Below, piece by piece: positions 37,540-47,600 of a DNA stretch of 64,000 nt. Source of the DNA: Candidatus Odyssella thessalonicensis L13 (GTDB lineage: Bacteria > Pseudomonadota > Alphaproteobacteria > Paracaedibacterales > Paracaedibacteraceae); assembly GCF_000190415.1 (NCBI RefSeq), contig NZ_AEWF01000007.1:98890-162889 (forward strand), read 5' to 3'. How positions within the stretch are numbered: position 1 is the first letter of the stretch; every line of letters begins with the position of its first letter. Both the position numbers and the translations under genes were made by a program. Below the pieces are notes generated by a model that worked only from the letters and a program-made list of their open reading frames with translations, was not told the origin of the DNA and did not search any database.

Positions 37540-38424
37540 CTAAGTTCTTTTCTCTTTGTAAAAGGATTTGTCCCAGCGGCGATGGAACCAGAACCATTGG
37601 CCCGGATAATCTCTTATCCAGTTTTCTATATGTTGGTTAACTTTTAAAAGGCACTCTTCGACGGAATGAGCAGTTGGATCAAGGATGTCCGTTGAATAAT
37701 GAACAGTAAATTCTGTCTGATTATGGCGAATAACGTGGACGGGAATAATTAAGGCATTGGCGGCGATGGCAAGCTTGACAAAGCCGTCTGCTGTTTTAGC
37801 ATCATGACCAAAAAAAGGAATTAGAATGCCCTCATTATACTTTTGATCAGCTAATACCACCATATGGTGTCCAGCTTTTAAGGCCCGGATAGAGGCCATC
37901 CCCGATCCTTTGCCTTTAGGGATCTGATGGGTTACAATCGAGCCCCGGCAGCGGTGAATTAAGGCGTCGACATACGGGTTGTTGATAACTCGATAAATGG
38001 GCGTGAGTCTAAAGCCATGCTCGACATGATTCTTCGCCCCAATTTCCCAATTTCCCAAGTGGGCCGAAAATAGCATAACAGGACGGTCACCGCTGAGATA
38101 AGGTTTAATTTGATCGTAATTGACGCAGTTGCATTTAAAGGCTGAGTCTTGATCAGCGATATCGAGGACAAAATATTCAAAGAAAGTACGCCCAAAGTTA
38201 TCGGCAGCTTGGCGGATAATATGCTTGCGTTCCTGCGCTGTTGCTTGGGGAAAAACACGCCTCACATTCTTGTCTGCCACCTTTGCTAAACAAGCATACC
38301 AATACCCAAAAGTACGCCCAATGAGTCCTCCTAAATTGGAGGTTCGCCTGAATCCCAACCAACGACACAGACGATAAATTAGGTAAAGCGGAGTATATTC
38401 AAATAAATGTTTGAGTTTCCTCAT
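37540..38424 (-). CDS. Lipid A biosynthesis lauroyl/myristoyl acyltransferase (LpxL/HtrB family)
   Basis: 294 residues. One N-terminal membrane-associated helix, then the catalytic H-x4-E motif in SAHLGNWE (His122, Glu127), an ADQKYNEGILIPFFG block and the C-terminal YPGQWFWFHRRWD, all diagnostic of the family. It adds secondary acyl chains to lipid A at the inner membrane. It follows fabG after 57 bases and is probably in the same transcription unit, coupling acyl-chain supply to lipid A. Whether it is the LpxL or LpxM type cannot be decided. Confidence 0.93.
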   Translation of the reverse strand: MRKLKHLFEYTPLYLIYRLCRWLGFRRTSNLGGLIGRTFGYWYACLAKVADKNVRRVFPQATAQERKHIIRQAADNFGRTFFEYFVLDIADQDSAFKCNCVNYDQIKPYLSGDRPVMLFSAHLGNWEIGAKNHVEHGFRLTPIYRVINNPYVDALIHRCRGSIVTHQIPKGKGSGMASIRALKAGHHMVVLADQKYNEGILIPFFGHDAKTADGFVKLAIAANALIIPVHVIRHNQTEFTVHYSTDILDPTAHSVEECLLKVNQHIENWIRDYPGQWFWFHRRWDKSFYKEKRT

Positions 38425-38481
38425 CCAGACTGATGACTTCCTTAATAACCTTGTGGCTGAATAAATAAAGCGTGGCGTTGG

Positions 38482-39219
38482 TTAAACCATCGCCATGCCA
38501 CCATTAACATGCAAGGTTTGCCCTGTCATGTAAGCTGATTCGGGGGCTGCTAGATAGACAGCTGCAGCTGCAATATCCTCTGCTGTTCCCATCTTACCCT
38601 GGGGAATAGAGGATAAGATTTTCTCCTTTGTTGTCTCGGGCAAGTCCTCAGTCATCGCCGAAGCAATAAAGCCAGGGGCAATACAATTGACGGTAATGCC
38701 ACGGCTGGCAAGTTCATGAGCGAGGGACTTGCTCATTCCCACCATGCCTGCTTTTGAGGCGCAATAATTTGCCTGACCGGGATTACCCGTAAAGCCCACG
38801 ACGGAGGCAATGTTGATAATGCGGCCATAACGGCGGCGCATCATGCCTTTGGTTGCCGCCCGGCATAAACGGAATGTGGACGTTAAATTAACTTGAATGA
38901 CACTTTCCCAATCTTCATCTTTCATGCGCATAATTAAGGAATCACGAGTAATGCCAGCGTTATTGACTAAGATGTCCAGCTTACCAAGCTTTGTTTCAAC
39001 TGCAGGAATTAAGGATTCTACTGCTACGGCATCACTTAGGTTGCACGGGAAAACGTGAGCGCGATCCCCTAAATCAGCGGCCAGTTGATTAAGATTAGCT
39101 TCTCTCGTTCCTGAAAGAGCAACGGTTGCTCCTTGTTGGTACAGTTTGCGGGCAATTGCTTCTCCCAGACCGCCAGTGGCGCCAGTTATCAAAGCGACGT
39201 GATCATTAAGCTGGAACAT
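38482..39219 (-). CDS. fabG: 3-oxoacyl-[acyl-carrier-protein] reductase
   Basis: NADPH-dependent reductase of fatty-acid elongation. 245 residues from the ATG at 39219 (MFQLNDHVALITGATGGLG), matching the family opening; the frame extends to 39264 and another ATG is at 39225, close to AAGGA. Cofactor loop TGATGGLG, NNAG, catalytic Ser in ASVVG, YCASK and IAPGFIASAMT are present. It starts 13 bases after the fabD stop. Confidence 0.97.
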   Translation of the reverse strand: MFQLNDHVALITGATGGLGEAIARKLYQQGATVALSGTREANLNQLAADLGDRAHVFPCNLSDAVAVESLIPAVETKLGKLDILVNNAGITRDSLIMRMKDEDWESVIQVNLTSTFRLCRAATKGMMRRRYGRIINIASVVGFTGNPGQANYCASKAGMVGMSKSLAHELASRGITVNCIAPGFIASAMTEDLPETTKEKILSSIPQGKMGTAEDIAAAAVYLAAPESAYMTGQTLHVNGGMAMV

Positions 39220-39232
39220 TATCATTTTTCCT

Positions 39233-40192
39233 TTATGTAATAAGTTGTTTGCCAATGGTATCAATAAATATTTTCATATCGTCGATTGTGTTCATGCTGC
39301 TGGCTTTGATATCGGGCGCGGATCTCTTTATCAGGCCGGTTAAGACTTTGCCTGCCCCCACTTCAATACAGTCTGTAATACCATGTAAAGGAAGGCCTGT
39401 CATTGACTCTCGCCACCGCACCCGTCCCGTAACTTGTTCGACCAATAAACGCTTTAGAATTTCATCGTCGCTGACTAAGCTGGCGGTAACATTGGTTAAT
39501 ATTGAGCATTTAGGAATGCTGCTACTCACTAGGTCTAACGATTCCGCCATGACTGAGGCAGCGGGCTCCATCAATGGGCTATGAAACGGAGCGCTAACGG
39601 ACAATAACAGAGCTCGCTTTGCACCTCGCTCCAGAGCCAGCGGAATGGCGCGATCCACCGCTTCCTTGTGACCACTGATAACAACTTGGCCGTCGGAGTT
39701 ATCATTGGCAACAACACAGACTTGACCTTGCGCTGCATCCATGGCAATAATTTCCACCGCTTCAATGGGTAAGTTCAAGATTGCCGCCATGGCTCCTTGC
39801 CCTACCGGGACCGCTTTTTGCATTGCTGAGCCGCGGATACGCAAAAGACGGGCGGTATCAGCCAGAGTAAACGTGCCGGCAGCACAGTTGGCCGTGTATT
39901 CACCTAGCGAATGACCGGCCATTAAGGTGACATGAGAGGCGAGCTGCATCCCTAATTCACTTTCGAGAGCCCGGATAATTGCAATACTGACTGCCATTAA
40001 GGCGGGCTGGGTATTCTCGGTTAATGTTAACTCATCTGAAGTTCCCTCAAAGATAATTGAGCTTAATTTCTGATTAAGCGTTTCATCGACTTCTTCAAAC
40101 ACCTGTCTTGAAATGGCAAAGCTATCATAAAATTCTTTGCCCATACCAATTGTTTGGGAACCTTGTCCCGGAAATGTGAGAGCTAATTTCAT
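39233..40192 (-). CDS. fabD: Malonyl-CoA:ACP transacylase
   Basis: 319 residues. N-terminal FPGQGSQTIGMGKEF, nucleophile Ser95 in GHSLGEY, and the active-site His in APFHSPLM. It loads malonate onto ACP. Upstream by nine bases is the epimerase gene and downstream is fabG. The usual acpP and fabF that follow fabG in many bacteria are replaced here by the lipid A acyltransferase gene. Confidence 0.97.
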   Translation of the reverse strand: MKLALTFPGQGSQTIGMGKEFYDSFAISRQVFEEVDETLNQKLSSIIFEGTSDELTLTENTQPALMAVSIAIIRALESELGMQLASHVTLMAGHSLGEYTANCAAGTFTLADTARLLRIRGSAMQKAVPVGQGAMAAILNLPIEAVEIIAMDAAQGQVCVVANDNSDGQVVISGHKEAVDRAIPLALERGAKRALLLSVSAPFHSPLMEPAASVMAESLDLVSSSIPKCSILTNVTASLVSDDEILKRLLVEQVTGRVRWRESMTGLPLHGITDCIEVGAGKVLTGLIKRSAPDIKASSMNTIDDMKIFIDTIGKQLIT

Positions 40193-40201
40193 TTATTGTC
40201 C

Positions 40202-41179
40202 TTATTTATGATAATCGATGTACCAGCGAACAAAGTTCGGAATTCCTTGGTCAATTGTTGTCTGAGGGGAATAACCAAGGTCAGCTTTAGCTTTATCAAT
40301 ATTGGCGTAGGTTTCTTGTACATCCCCTAATTGCATTGGCATGGGGTTAATGAGAGCTTTCTTGCCCAGGGTTTCTTCAATCAAGCTAATAATTTTTGGG
40401 AGATCCTCGCAGCGATTGTTACCCAGATTATAGATAGGATGGCGTTCGCCTTTCTTATTCGTCGGCTTCGTATTAACGGCTGCGACTATTCCTGAGACAA
40501 TGTCGTCAACATAAGTAAAGTCTCGTTTCATTTTACCAGAATTATAAAGATCAAGCGGTTCGCCCGCTAAGATAGCTTTGGTAAATTTAAAAGCAGCCAT
40601 ATCTGGGCGACCCCACGGCCCGTAGACTGTGAAGAAACGCAGGCCCGTTACCGGTAAACCGTATAAGTAATTATAAGACTGGGCCATCAATTCATTGCCG
40701 CTCTTTGTGGCCGCATACAGTGAAATGGGGAGGGCCGTCATTTGATCTTCTGTAAAGGGCATCTGTGTATTAGATCCATAAATAGAAGAGGTGCTCGCAT
40801 ACACTAGATTTTCGAAATCTTTCTGATGACGGCAAAGTTCAAGTATGACTAGAAATCCTGTAATATTACTCGCAATATAGGCAAACGGATTTTCAATTGA
40901 GTAGCGTACACCGGCTTGGGCGGCGAGGTTAATGACTCTTTTGGGCTCATAGGTTGCCCAGACCTTTTCCATTGTCTGCCGGTCACTGATATCTATTTCA
41001 TAGAAGTGAAAGTTTTCATGCTCAAGCTCTTTTAAACGGTTGCGCTTTAATTCAACTGAATAATATGGATTGATATTGTCGACACCCACAACAGTTTCGC
41101 CTTGGGCTAATAGCCTTTTTGCAGTATGCATACCTATGAAACCGGCGCAGCCAGTTAAAAAGACCGGGGATTTAGACAT
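40202..41179 (-). CDS. NAD-dependent sugar-nucleotide epimerase (UDP-glucuronate 4-epimerase-like)
   Basis: 325 residues, extended SDR. Rossmann motif TGCAGFIGMH, the NINPYYSVELKRNRL segment typical of UDP-glucuronate 4-epimerases, NLAAQAGVRYSIENP, STSSIYG, the catalytic YAATK and FTVYGPWGRPDMA. It supplies UDP-galacturonate or a related sugar for surface polysaccharide or LPS. GAGGAAG precedes the start. It heads a tight cluster with fabD and fabG, so surface-glycan and lipid genes are likely co-transcribed. Confidence 0.93.
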   Translation of the reverse strand: MSKSPVFLTGCAGFIGMHTAKRLLAQGETVVGVDNINPYYSVELKRNRLKELEHENFHFYEIDISDRQTMEKVWATYEPKRVINLAAQAGVRYSIENPFAYIASNITGFLVILELCRHQKDFENLVYASTSSIYGSNTQMPFTEDQMTALPISLYAATKSGNELMAQSYNYLYGLPVTGLRFFTVYGPWGRPDMAAFKFTKAILAGEPLDLYNSGKMKRDFTYVDDIVSGIVAAVNTKPTNKKGERHPIYNLGNNRCEDLPKIISLIEETLGKKALINPMPMQLGDVQETYANIDKAKADLGYSPQTTIDQGIPNFVRWYIDYHK

Positions 41180-41304
41180 TCTTCCTCTCGCGTATCTTTA
41201 ATTTATCCCCTCTTTTAACATATTTATATAAACCCAACAAGCAAATTGCAGGTTTCCTTAGAGTAAATAAGAAATAAATTAAAAAAATTTAATAAAAATA
41301 AATA

Positions 41305-42366
41305 TTAGTGGTGTATTCCTAAAAGCATGCTTTCATGACCAAAAGAAGCCCTGCCAAGCTGCCAGATAGGCCCCCACAGCAAAGAATAATGTTCACGGAT
41401 AATTTTTGTGGAATGGTGAAATTTATAAGGAGCTTCAAGAAGTTTCCCGCCGGCATCAATTCTTGCTTGAATCCCCCAAATTCCTAATTGTGAAGGGCCG
41501 ACGAAACCAAAGCGTAAATCATGCATTTTTAGAGTATTATCAGAATTGATAAGAGCATAATCGTCATCGCAAAACCAATCATAGATCTGCGCTTCTGGCG
41601 TTTTTAGAAAATCGGAACAAAGTGCAGGGTCTGCTACCTGATATTTCTCCCATCGGATCGGATAATTTACCCCAGGAAATGTTGAGGTATAGGCAATCCA
41701 TACCTCATTTCCGACATGGGCGACCAGCCGCCGGACATGGATCTGAAACAGGGTCGGGTAGCTGTTAAGTTTAATTGCGGCATGAGGCAGTATGCTTAAG
41801 CGTGCACGTGATAAGGCTGTCTGATTGCAGGTAACTCCATAAAACAGGTATGCGGTAGTCAAGAGCAGCATAAAGGAAGTTAATAGACTGTGCCATCGCT
41901 GCATCTTTCTAGATAGACCTATCAGAGTTACCAAGAGTAACGGCAGAGAATAAAGAGGATCAATAACAGAGATACCAGAAAGGCTAAAGCGGTAATTACT
42001 TAAAGGATTTAACAGCTGGGTGCCATAGGTAGTAAAGATATCCAATAAAGGGTGAGTAATCAGACACCAAAACGCTAACCACAGCCAGATACTATAATTT
42101 TCTGACCGCACCCTTTTATCGTAGATCTTACATAAGAAGGCAGCGATGAGCGGGGCGGCTAAAGGCGCAAAAAACAGGGAATGGGTAAAGCCACGATGAT
42201 ATAATTGCTCCGCCATCGGATGACCGGAAAACTGAAGCAAAAACACATCTATATCAGGAGCCATTCCGATAATAGCTCCCCAGCTAACAGCTTTACGTCC
42301 TAATTTATTTTGATAACCGGCTTGGGCAATGGCGCCACCAAGAATGCCTTGGGTAATGAGATCCAT
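41305..42366 (-). CDS. YdjM/DUF457-family membrane-bound metal-dependent hydrolase
   Basis: 353 residues. Candidate metal ligands occur in MAPDIDVF, HRGFTHSLFF and THPLLDIFTTYG, the PF04307 pattern. Four to five membrane helices fill the first ~190 residues; the C-terminal ~160 residues are soluble with no recognised fold. In E. coli YdjM is an SOS-inducible inner-membrane protein; the substrate is unknown. It is 125 bases upstream of the epimerase and next to the tRNA gene. Confidence 0.9.
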   Translation of the reverse strand: MDLITQGILGGAIAQAGYQNKLGRKAVSWGAIIGMAPDIDVFLLQFSGHPMAEQLYHRGFTHSLFFAPLAAPLIAAFLCKIYDKRVRSENYSIWLWLAFWCLITHPLLDIFTTYGTQLLNPLSNYRFSLSGISVIDPLYSLPLLLVTLIGLSRKMQRWHSLLTSFMLLLTTAYLFYGVTCNQTALSRARLSILPHAAIKLNSYPTLFQIHVRRLVAHVGNEVWIAYTSTFPGVNYPIRWEKYQVADPALCSDFLKTPEAQIYDWFCDDDYALINSDNTLKMHDLRFGFVGPSQLGIWGIQARIDAGGKLLEAPYKFHHSTKIIREHYSLLWGPIWQLGRASFGHESMLLGIHH

Positions 42367-42381
42367 GGGTACCTATACAGT

Positions 42382-42458
42382 TGGTGCGATCGGCGGGATT
42401 CGAACCCACGACCTACGGATTAGGAATCCGTCGCTCTATCCTGCTGAGCTACGACCGC
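42382..42458 (-). tRNA. tRNA-Arg (anticodon CCU)
   Basis: 77 bases on the minus strand including an encoded CCA. Acceptor stem GCGGTCG pairs with CGATCGC (one G-U pair). The seven-base anticodon loop is TTCCTAA with anticodon CCT inside the stem ACGGA/TCCGT, and the T-loop is GTTCGAATC. It reads AGG codons. Confidence 0.97.
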
Positions 42459-42513
42459 AGTGTACTTATTAATATCATAACCAAGCTTTAAAACCAAGAG
42501 TGATGAGAGCGTT

Positions 42514-43548
42514 TTAACCATCCAAGCTGGCGTCTTCTAAAGGCACAGTAGACAAGGTGGTCGTGTTAGCCGCTGGATTTTGTGAACAAAATCGGCGCTG
42601 CAGGCGTAATCTTTCTTGCTCCAAGAAGCTTAAATCCTTAATCTCCAGCAGATTGAGATTCCACACCAGCATAATTAGTTCTGCTAAAAGAGAATTTTCA
42701 TCCGCATAGGTTTCTAGCTTGGATGTCAGTTGACGGAATTCATATCTGTTAAGAGGATCAGCCCCATATTTACGGTTGATGTAACATTCTAATAAGAAAA
42801 CTTGCGCATTTTTATTGTTCTCCTCAAAGGCAAGTTCCTCAATAAAAGGGAGATCAGTATAAGGTGATATTCTAACCCAGCTATGGTTATTGGGCGCTTT
42901 ATAATGCTCTATATAGCTGTCACGGGATCTAAAGTTCAGGCTCTCTTCGCGCATGGCTTCAATAATTAAGTCGGCAACCCCTGGTGCACGATAATAATCC
43001 AAGGCAGCCTTTTTTCCTAGTTGAGCATAAGATTCCTGATCCGGGTCGATGCCAAAATACCCATCCTTAAATGTTTTAACCAAAAGATGCCGTATATGAG
43101 GATTTTCTTGAGCGAAATTTGTGAGGTGTAGGAGGAGAATGGATTGATTCTTAGGAGTGGTGATCATGCCATACTGATTGTGCATGTAGCTATCTATAAA
43201 AAGAATCTGAGCTATTGGATCCCCTATAATGGCTCGACGTGTTAATTCTTTTTTGATCAGGGCTTGCCTTTGAGTGAGGGTCTCGCAGGCTAAGATGTTC
43301 TCTACCAGATCCAGATTCTCAAGCATTAAGCTTCCCCAGAGGAAACTAATGTCCTGGTTTTTATAATACAAACTTAAAGCTTCTTCTGGCGAAAGGTCTG
43401 CGGAAGATAATTTAGTCAAAGTTTCTTTTAATGTCTGTAGTGAAGAAGAAGCAGATAAAGGAAGAGATGAGTCGCAGTCTTCTGCAGCACAAGCAGGCAA
43501 TATAAGGATGCTTGAGAGAAACCAAAGATATCGTAAATTATTAAGCAT
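42514..43548 (-). CDS. Exported TPR/Sel1-like helical protein, possible lipoprotein
   Basis: 344 residues. Signal sequence MLNNLRYLWFLSSILILPAC; LPAC could be a lipobox (Cys20), or cleavage may follow ACA. The mature protein is all-helical with degenerate Sel1/TPR-like features (RRAIIGDPIAQILFIDSYM, KNAQVFLLECYINRKYG). GGAG lies nine bases before the start. Lies just upstream in sequence of tRNA-Arg and begins the effector-rich stretch. No enzyme motif; function unknown. Confidence 0.72.
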   Translation of the reverse strand: MLNNLRYLWFLSSILILPACAAEDCDSSLPLSASSSLQTLKETLTKLSSADLSPEEALSLYYKNQDISFLWGSLMLENLDLVENILACETLTQRQALIKKELTRRAIIGDPIAQILFIDSYMHNQYGMITTPKNQSILLLHLTNFAQENPHIRHLLVKTFKDGYFGIDPDQESYAQLGKKAALDYYRAPGVADLIIEAMREESLNFRSRDSYIEHYKAPNNHSWVRISPYTDLPFIEELAFEENNKNAQVFLLECYINRKYGADPLNRYEFRQLTSKLETYADENSLLAELIMLVWNLNLLEIKDLSFLEQERLRLQRRFCSQNPAANTTTLSTVPLEDASLDG

Positions 43549-43986
43549 TAAATAAGTCTCCGAGTAAGGGTAAGATAAAGGCAGGGAAAAAGTTGTAGCA
43601 GGGCCGTAGACCCTGTTTCGTCACGGCTTTAAAGGTCAAGAACGATGAAAAACTCAGCTTCGTAAAGAAAGGCCAAAGCAAGCTAAAGTTTGAACATGTC
43701 ATTCTCTTAGGGAAGGATGAACAGGTAAATAAGAAAAAACTCATTAAAGGCTAATTATTTAAGGTCAATCAAGTACAATTATTACAAAATTAAATTAAAA
43801 TGTTAAATAAAACATTCAATATAAATTATGTGTTTCTTAGCAAATGAGATTTGAGATAAAAGGCAAGTTTGCAAGAAATTGGAAGAAGTGATACCAAGAC
43901 AGCTGCTCACTTATATGGATTGTAATTATTGCTGCCGCGCTTTTAAATCTAAAGCCAGCAACAGCCAAGAAAGTAGATTGGCGCAG

Positions 43987-44109
43987 TTAAGCGTCATATT
44001 TATTGCGGACAAGTCTGTCGCTCTGATTGTTTTCACTGGCCTTAGAGGTGAAGTTTGAGGCGATTAAAACTGCAAAGATTAACATAAGGAGATAACTTAA
44101 TCTTCTCAT
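43987..44109 (-). CDS. 40-residue exported peptide (or remnant of an exported protein)
   Basis: A short frame with GGTGAAGAAA before its ATG encodes MRRLSYLLMLIFAVLIASNF followed by TSKA and a 16-residue polar tail. This is a textbook signal peptide with cleavage after SKA. It may be a real small secreted peptide or the 5' stub of a decayed gene, since the following ~300 bases downstream hold nothing else. The rest of the 43549-44260 gap shows no feature. Confidence 0.5.
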   Translation of the reverse strand: MRRLSYLLMLIFAVLIASNFTSKASENNQSDRLVRNKYDA

Positions 44110-44271
44110 TTTCTTCACCTATCAGTAAAAAATCTATTAACTGAGAGGGCGCTTAAGGTCTATAATACTCTATCAATAAAATTCTATAGTATAAAATTTG
44201 TTTAAATTTTAGTAATCTTCTAAAGAGTTCTTCTATACGTCAGGGACGACTAAATAATAAGAAGTAAGAAA

Positions 44272-44298
44272 ATAGCGGCCATTATCAATGGCCGCTAT
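44272..44298 (-). terminator. Rho-independent terminator of the giant F-box/FAD gene
   Basis: Eleven-base-pair perfect stem ATAGCGGCCAT/ATGGCCGCTAT with a five-base loop, followed on the minus strand by TTTTCTTACTTCTT. It lies 24 bases after the restored stop at 44322, supporting that stop rather than the premature one at 44398. Confidence 0.9.
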
Positions 44299-44321
44299 AT
44301 TTCAGAAATTTATGTTATCAG

Positions 44322-44607
44322 TTATTCTTTATGGGCTGACACTATATGGTCTACCATGCCTTCCGTGTAAGAATTAACACTTCTCGCACTATAGCGGCTA
44401 GGGTGCCGCTACTACATAATCTACCTCCCCTTCAGCTGAGGAAACAGCACTTCTGGCACTATGGCTGCTAGGTACCGTGACTACATGATCTACTTCCCCT
44501 TCAGCTAAGGAATCAGCACTTCTGGCACTATGGTTGCTAGATACCACTGCTACAGGATTTATCTCAACTTGCGCTGAAAAATGAAAACTTCTGGCACTAT
44601 AGCGGCT
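44322..44607 (-). repeat. Four tandem 23-residue (69-base) repeats at the protein tail
   Basis: Each unit contains (S/N)(R/H)(Y)SARS followed by ...EGEVDxVV. The SARS-coding blocks end-start at 44379, 44449, 44518 and 44587, i.e. spacings of 70, 69 and 69. The single 70-base interval marks the inserted base that closes the frame at 44398. Confidence 0.9.
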
Positions 44608-47600
44608 ATAATAATAACTTACAGCCAAGTCTTGGGGAGATATAGTGTTCTTATCCTTATTTGTGAGATAATAATCTAGGTTAGCTTGTACCAAATTTAG
44701 AGACTCATTTCCCCCTAAGTCTACATATTTCAAGTTAGGGGCTCCCGTGATCGATAGTAGAAGTTCGCGTGACTGATTTAATTGTGCATCAATTTCTTCT
44801 CGACTATCTGAGAAAGGAGGTAAAGAAGACAGTGTCCCTCTTAATGTCAATCTTTCTAAAGAGGGTTGTTTTAAGATCATCTCTTTTACTTTCTCCCAAT
44901 CGTAGTCATTATGAACAATTGTAAGCTCCTGAAGATGACGGAGATGACATAAACGCTTAATAATAATATTTATGGCTTCGGAGGAATCGATAAGCTTTAG
45001 CAGGCCGAGCGTTTGTAGCTTACTATCCCTGAAGCTAAGTCCTTGTGCTATTATTTTCGGGAAAGTTCCTTTTATTAAAGCGAAAGATTTTAATTGTAAT
45101 ATCAGTTTCTGAAGAGCAGAGATATCTTTTAAAGAGCTTAAGTCCCATCCATTGAGGGTCAAGCTTTCTAGATGAGGGTTTAAGTTAGCAGCTTTAAGAA
45201 TTTTAACATAGGCCTTTTGCATCCCTTTTTTATTTTCATTAATTTCCTCTTCGCTTTCGTTATCTGAGCTTTTTTCAGCTTCACTTTCGCTACTTTTACT
45301 TTTTCGCCGGGGTATGCCCTTCAATTTTGCTTCAATTCTTCCAATTTTTAGATGCTTTACATTTTTTTCCTTTAACACCCCTATAAGCTTTTTAACCAAT
45401 TCGCGCGTTAAAATATGATGCTCAAGATCTATGCTTTCTCCCCAATCGATAGCAGCAAATTTTTCAGAACTGTCCATTGTACCTTTGATCTTTTTGCTAT
45501 TCTCCTCAGATACCGTAAAAGGAAGCTCGCGATGAAATTCATATCGACGCGCTCTTTGTGTAATTTCCTGTGCCGGCGGCAAGTCTGCTTCGCTCTGGAT
45601 CAGAATAAAATCTTTGGGGAGTATTATTGATTTAAAGGGTAAGTGATTACCATTGAAATTAATGCCATCTTTTATATTTTTTAAAATAGTACGAGCCTCT
45701 TTGCTAAGATGTTTTCGAGCGGATGTAAATTCTTCAAGGTCTAAAAGGTGGGCAACTACTTGAAGAGCTACGAAAACGGAGAAGCTTCCTTTTGGAGAAA
45801 ATGCTTCTAAACAATTTTTATTAGCACCTATCCATTTTACATTAGCATGTTGACGTTGATGAAGCTCGGCATCGCGGGTAAGTGTTGGCCTTGTAATAAG
45901 GTCAATAACTTTTGCTCCCTCCAGAAACGCATATTTTCTTTGAGCATTCCCAAGAATACGTTGGGCTACTATAATCTTTTCCTCTGTTTTGGTTAATTCC
46001 TCATAACGCTTACGTGCTTCAATAGGAAGATCATTTGTTAATGAACTACCTTCATCTAATTTATAAGTTCCTTGATAAGATAATTTATCGCTAGGCCCAA
46101 AAAGGCTTATACAACCATTATTAAAGAAAGAAGCCATACCACCATGCTTACCCACTAATCCGAAAAGGCTGCGATCCTTTGGAGCAGAGCAATCTTTTTT
46201 AGGCTCAACTAAGGCAAGAGATCGAAGATGAATACTTGTTTCTACCTTGTCATTTTCTCCTTCTTGGGAGCCCCGCTTAACTAAGGAATTGATGTATGGA
46301 ACACTCTCCCAAGCAGCGTTTATAAGATACTTGGTATAAACCGTTGAAGGTGGTGAAGTAGGAGAGACGACTCCAAGCCGGAATCCTTGGTCTGCTAATT
46401 GTTCAACATGTACTATCTTGGAAGCACGATGAATAGTAATATTAGGTCTTTGTGCCAGCAAATGCTCTAAAAGGATTCCCAATGCCACAGGTTGAAACCC
46501 ACGCTCTGGGGTATGCACTCCGCCAGCATAGTATGAGCCTACTCCCATGGCTTCCAAATCTTTTTTGGACACCTTAGAGATGAATTGTTGCGGAGGTCCA
46601 AACAGCTTATCATCTACTTGTTCTCCCCAAAGAAGTTTTAACTCATCATAGTATCTTTTATAATCCTTTAATAAAGTTTTATAGTGGGTTTTTAGTTGCT
46701 CTAAAGTTAAGTGATCTTGCTCATCAAAGGTTGACTGGCTTTCTTCTGCTACAATGAAGTCAATTGCTTTTCTAGAGGTTAAATAGAGGTCCGTTGGTAA
46801 CATTTGGCGGATTAGGACAGCAGCACGAAGACATTGGCGGGCAGTTTGTTCGTCTTTTGGATATTCTCCTCCTAGATGAAGGCGGGAGATTAGCTTGCTG
46901 GCACCATCAAACAATTGAGCCTCTTTTTCAAAAAGATGGATATCAAATAAAGGGCTTTCATCGGGATTTTTTAGTCGTGCTACTAGAAGGGCACTCATGA
47001 TACCCGAGATACCAGCACCTACAATAACAAGCTTGGGTCTGCTTTCAGTGTAAATTCTATTTTTAAGCAAGAAGCTTAATTCTTTTTGACCTAAGATCTG
47101 AAAAACAGGATACATTTTCTTCAAAAAGACCTTAGCCAGTGGTTCATAAGGAGCCGTCTTCCGCAACCATTCGATACAATTTCCTAAAGAGGGAGTAAAG
47201 CCACCAATACCGTATTTATAGAATAAAGCGGGAATTAAGCCCATATGCCCCTGGCTATTTTGGCATAAATGGTCAAAATTAGTCATTATCTCTTTGGCTT
47301 CTCTTGCTCCAGGTATTGTGAAAGTGGGTGCATCCAATGTTTGCTGCACAGTTTGAGAGGGTGTAGTGGCTTGTTGTTTAAGAGACTTTACAAACCATTC
47401 TTTCTCACTATCATAAAGAATTGTTCCATTATCCCACTGAAGATGCGGCAAATGATAGCGGATAACAGTTAGAAAGAAGTCACTACGGGTACTACCTAAA
47501 CTAAGAGCTAAATTGAAATAGCGTAGCGTATTATAAAGTGATCTTTGTTTATCGTAGCCACCCCACATATATAAACAAGCTAGATCATAAGCTGCCCGAG

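Noticed and set aside
43541..43744. 67-residue Phe/Ser-rich minus-strand frame overlapping the start of the TPR/Sel1-like gene
   Set aside because: No ribosome site and no motif; composition follows the AT-rich non-coding sequence.
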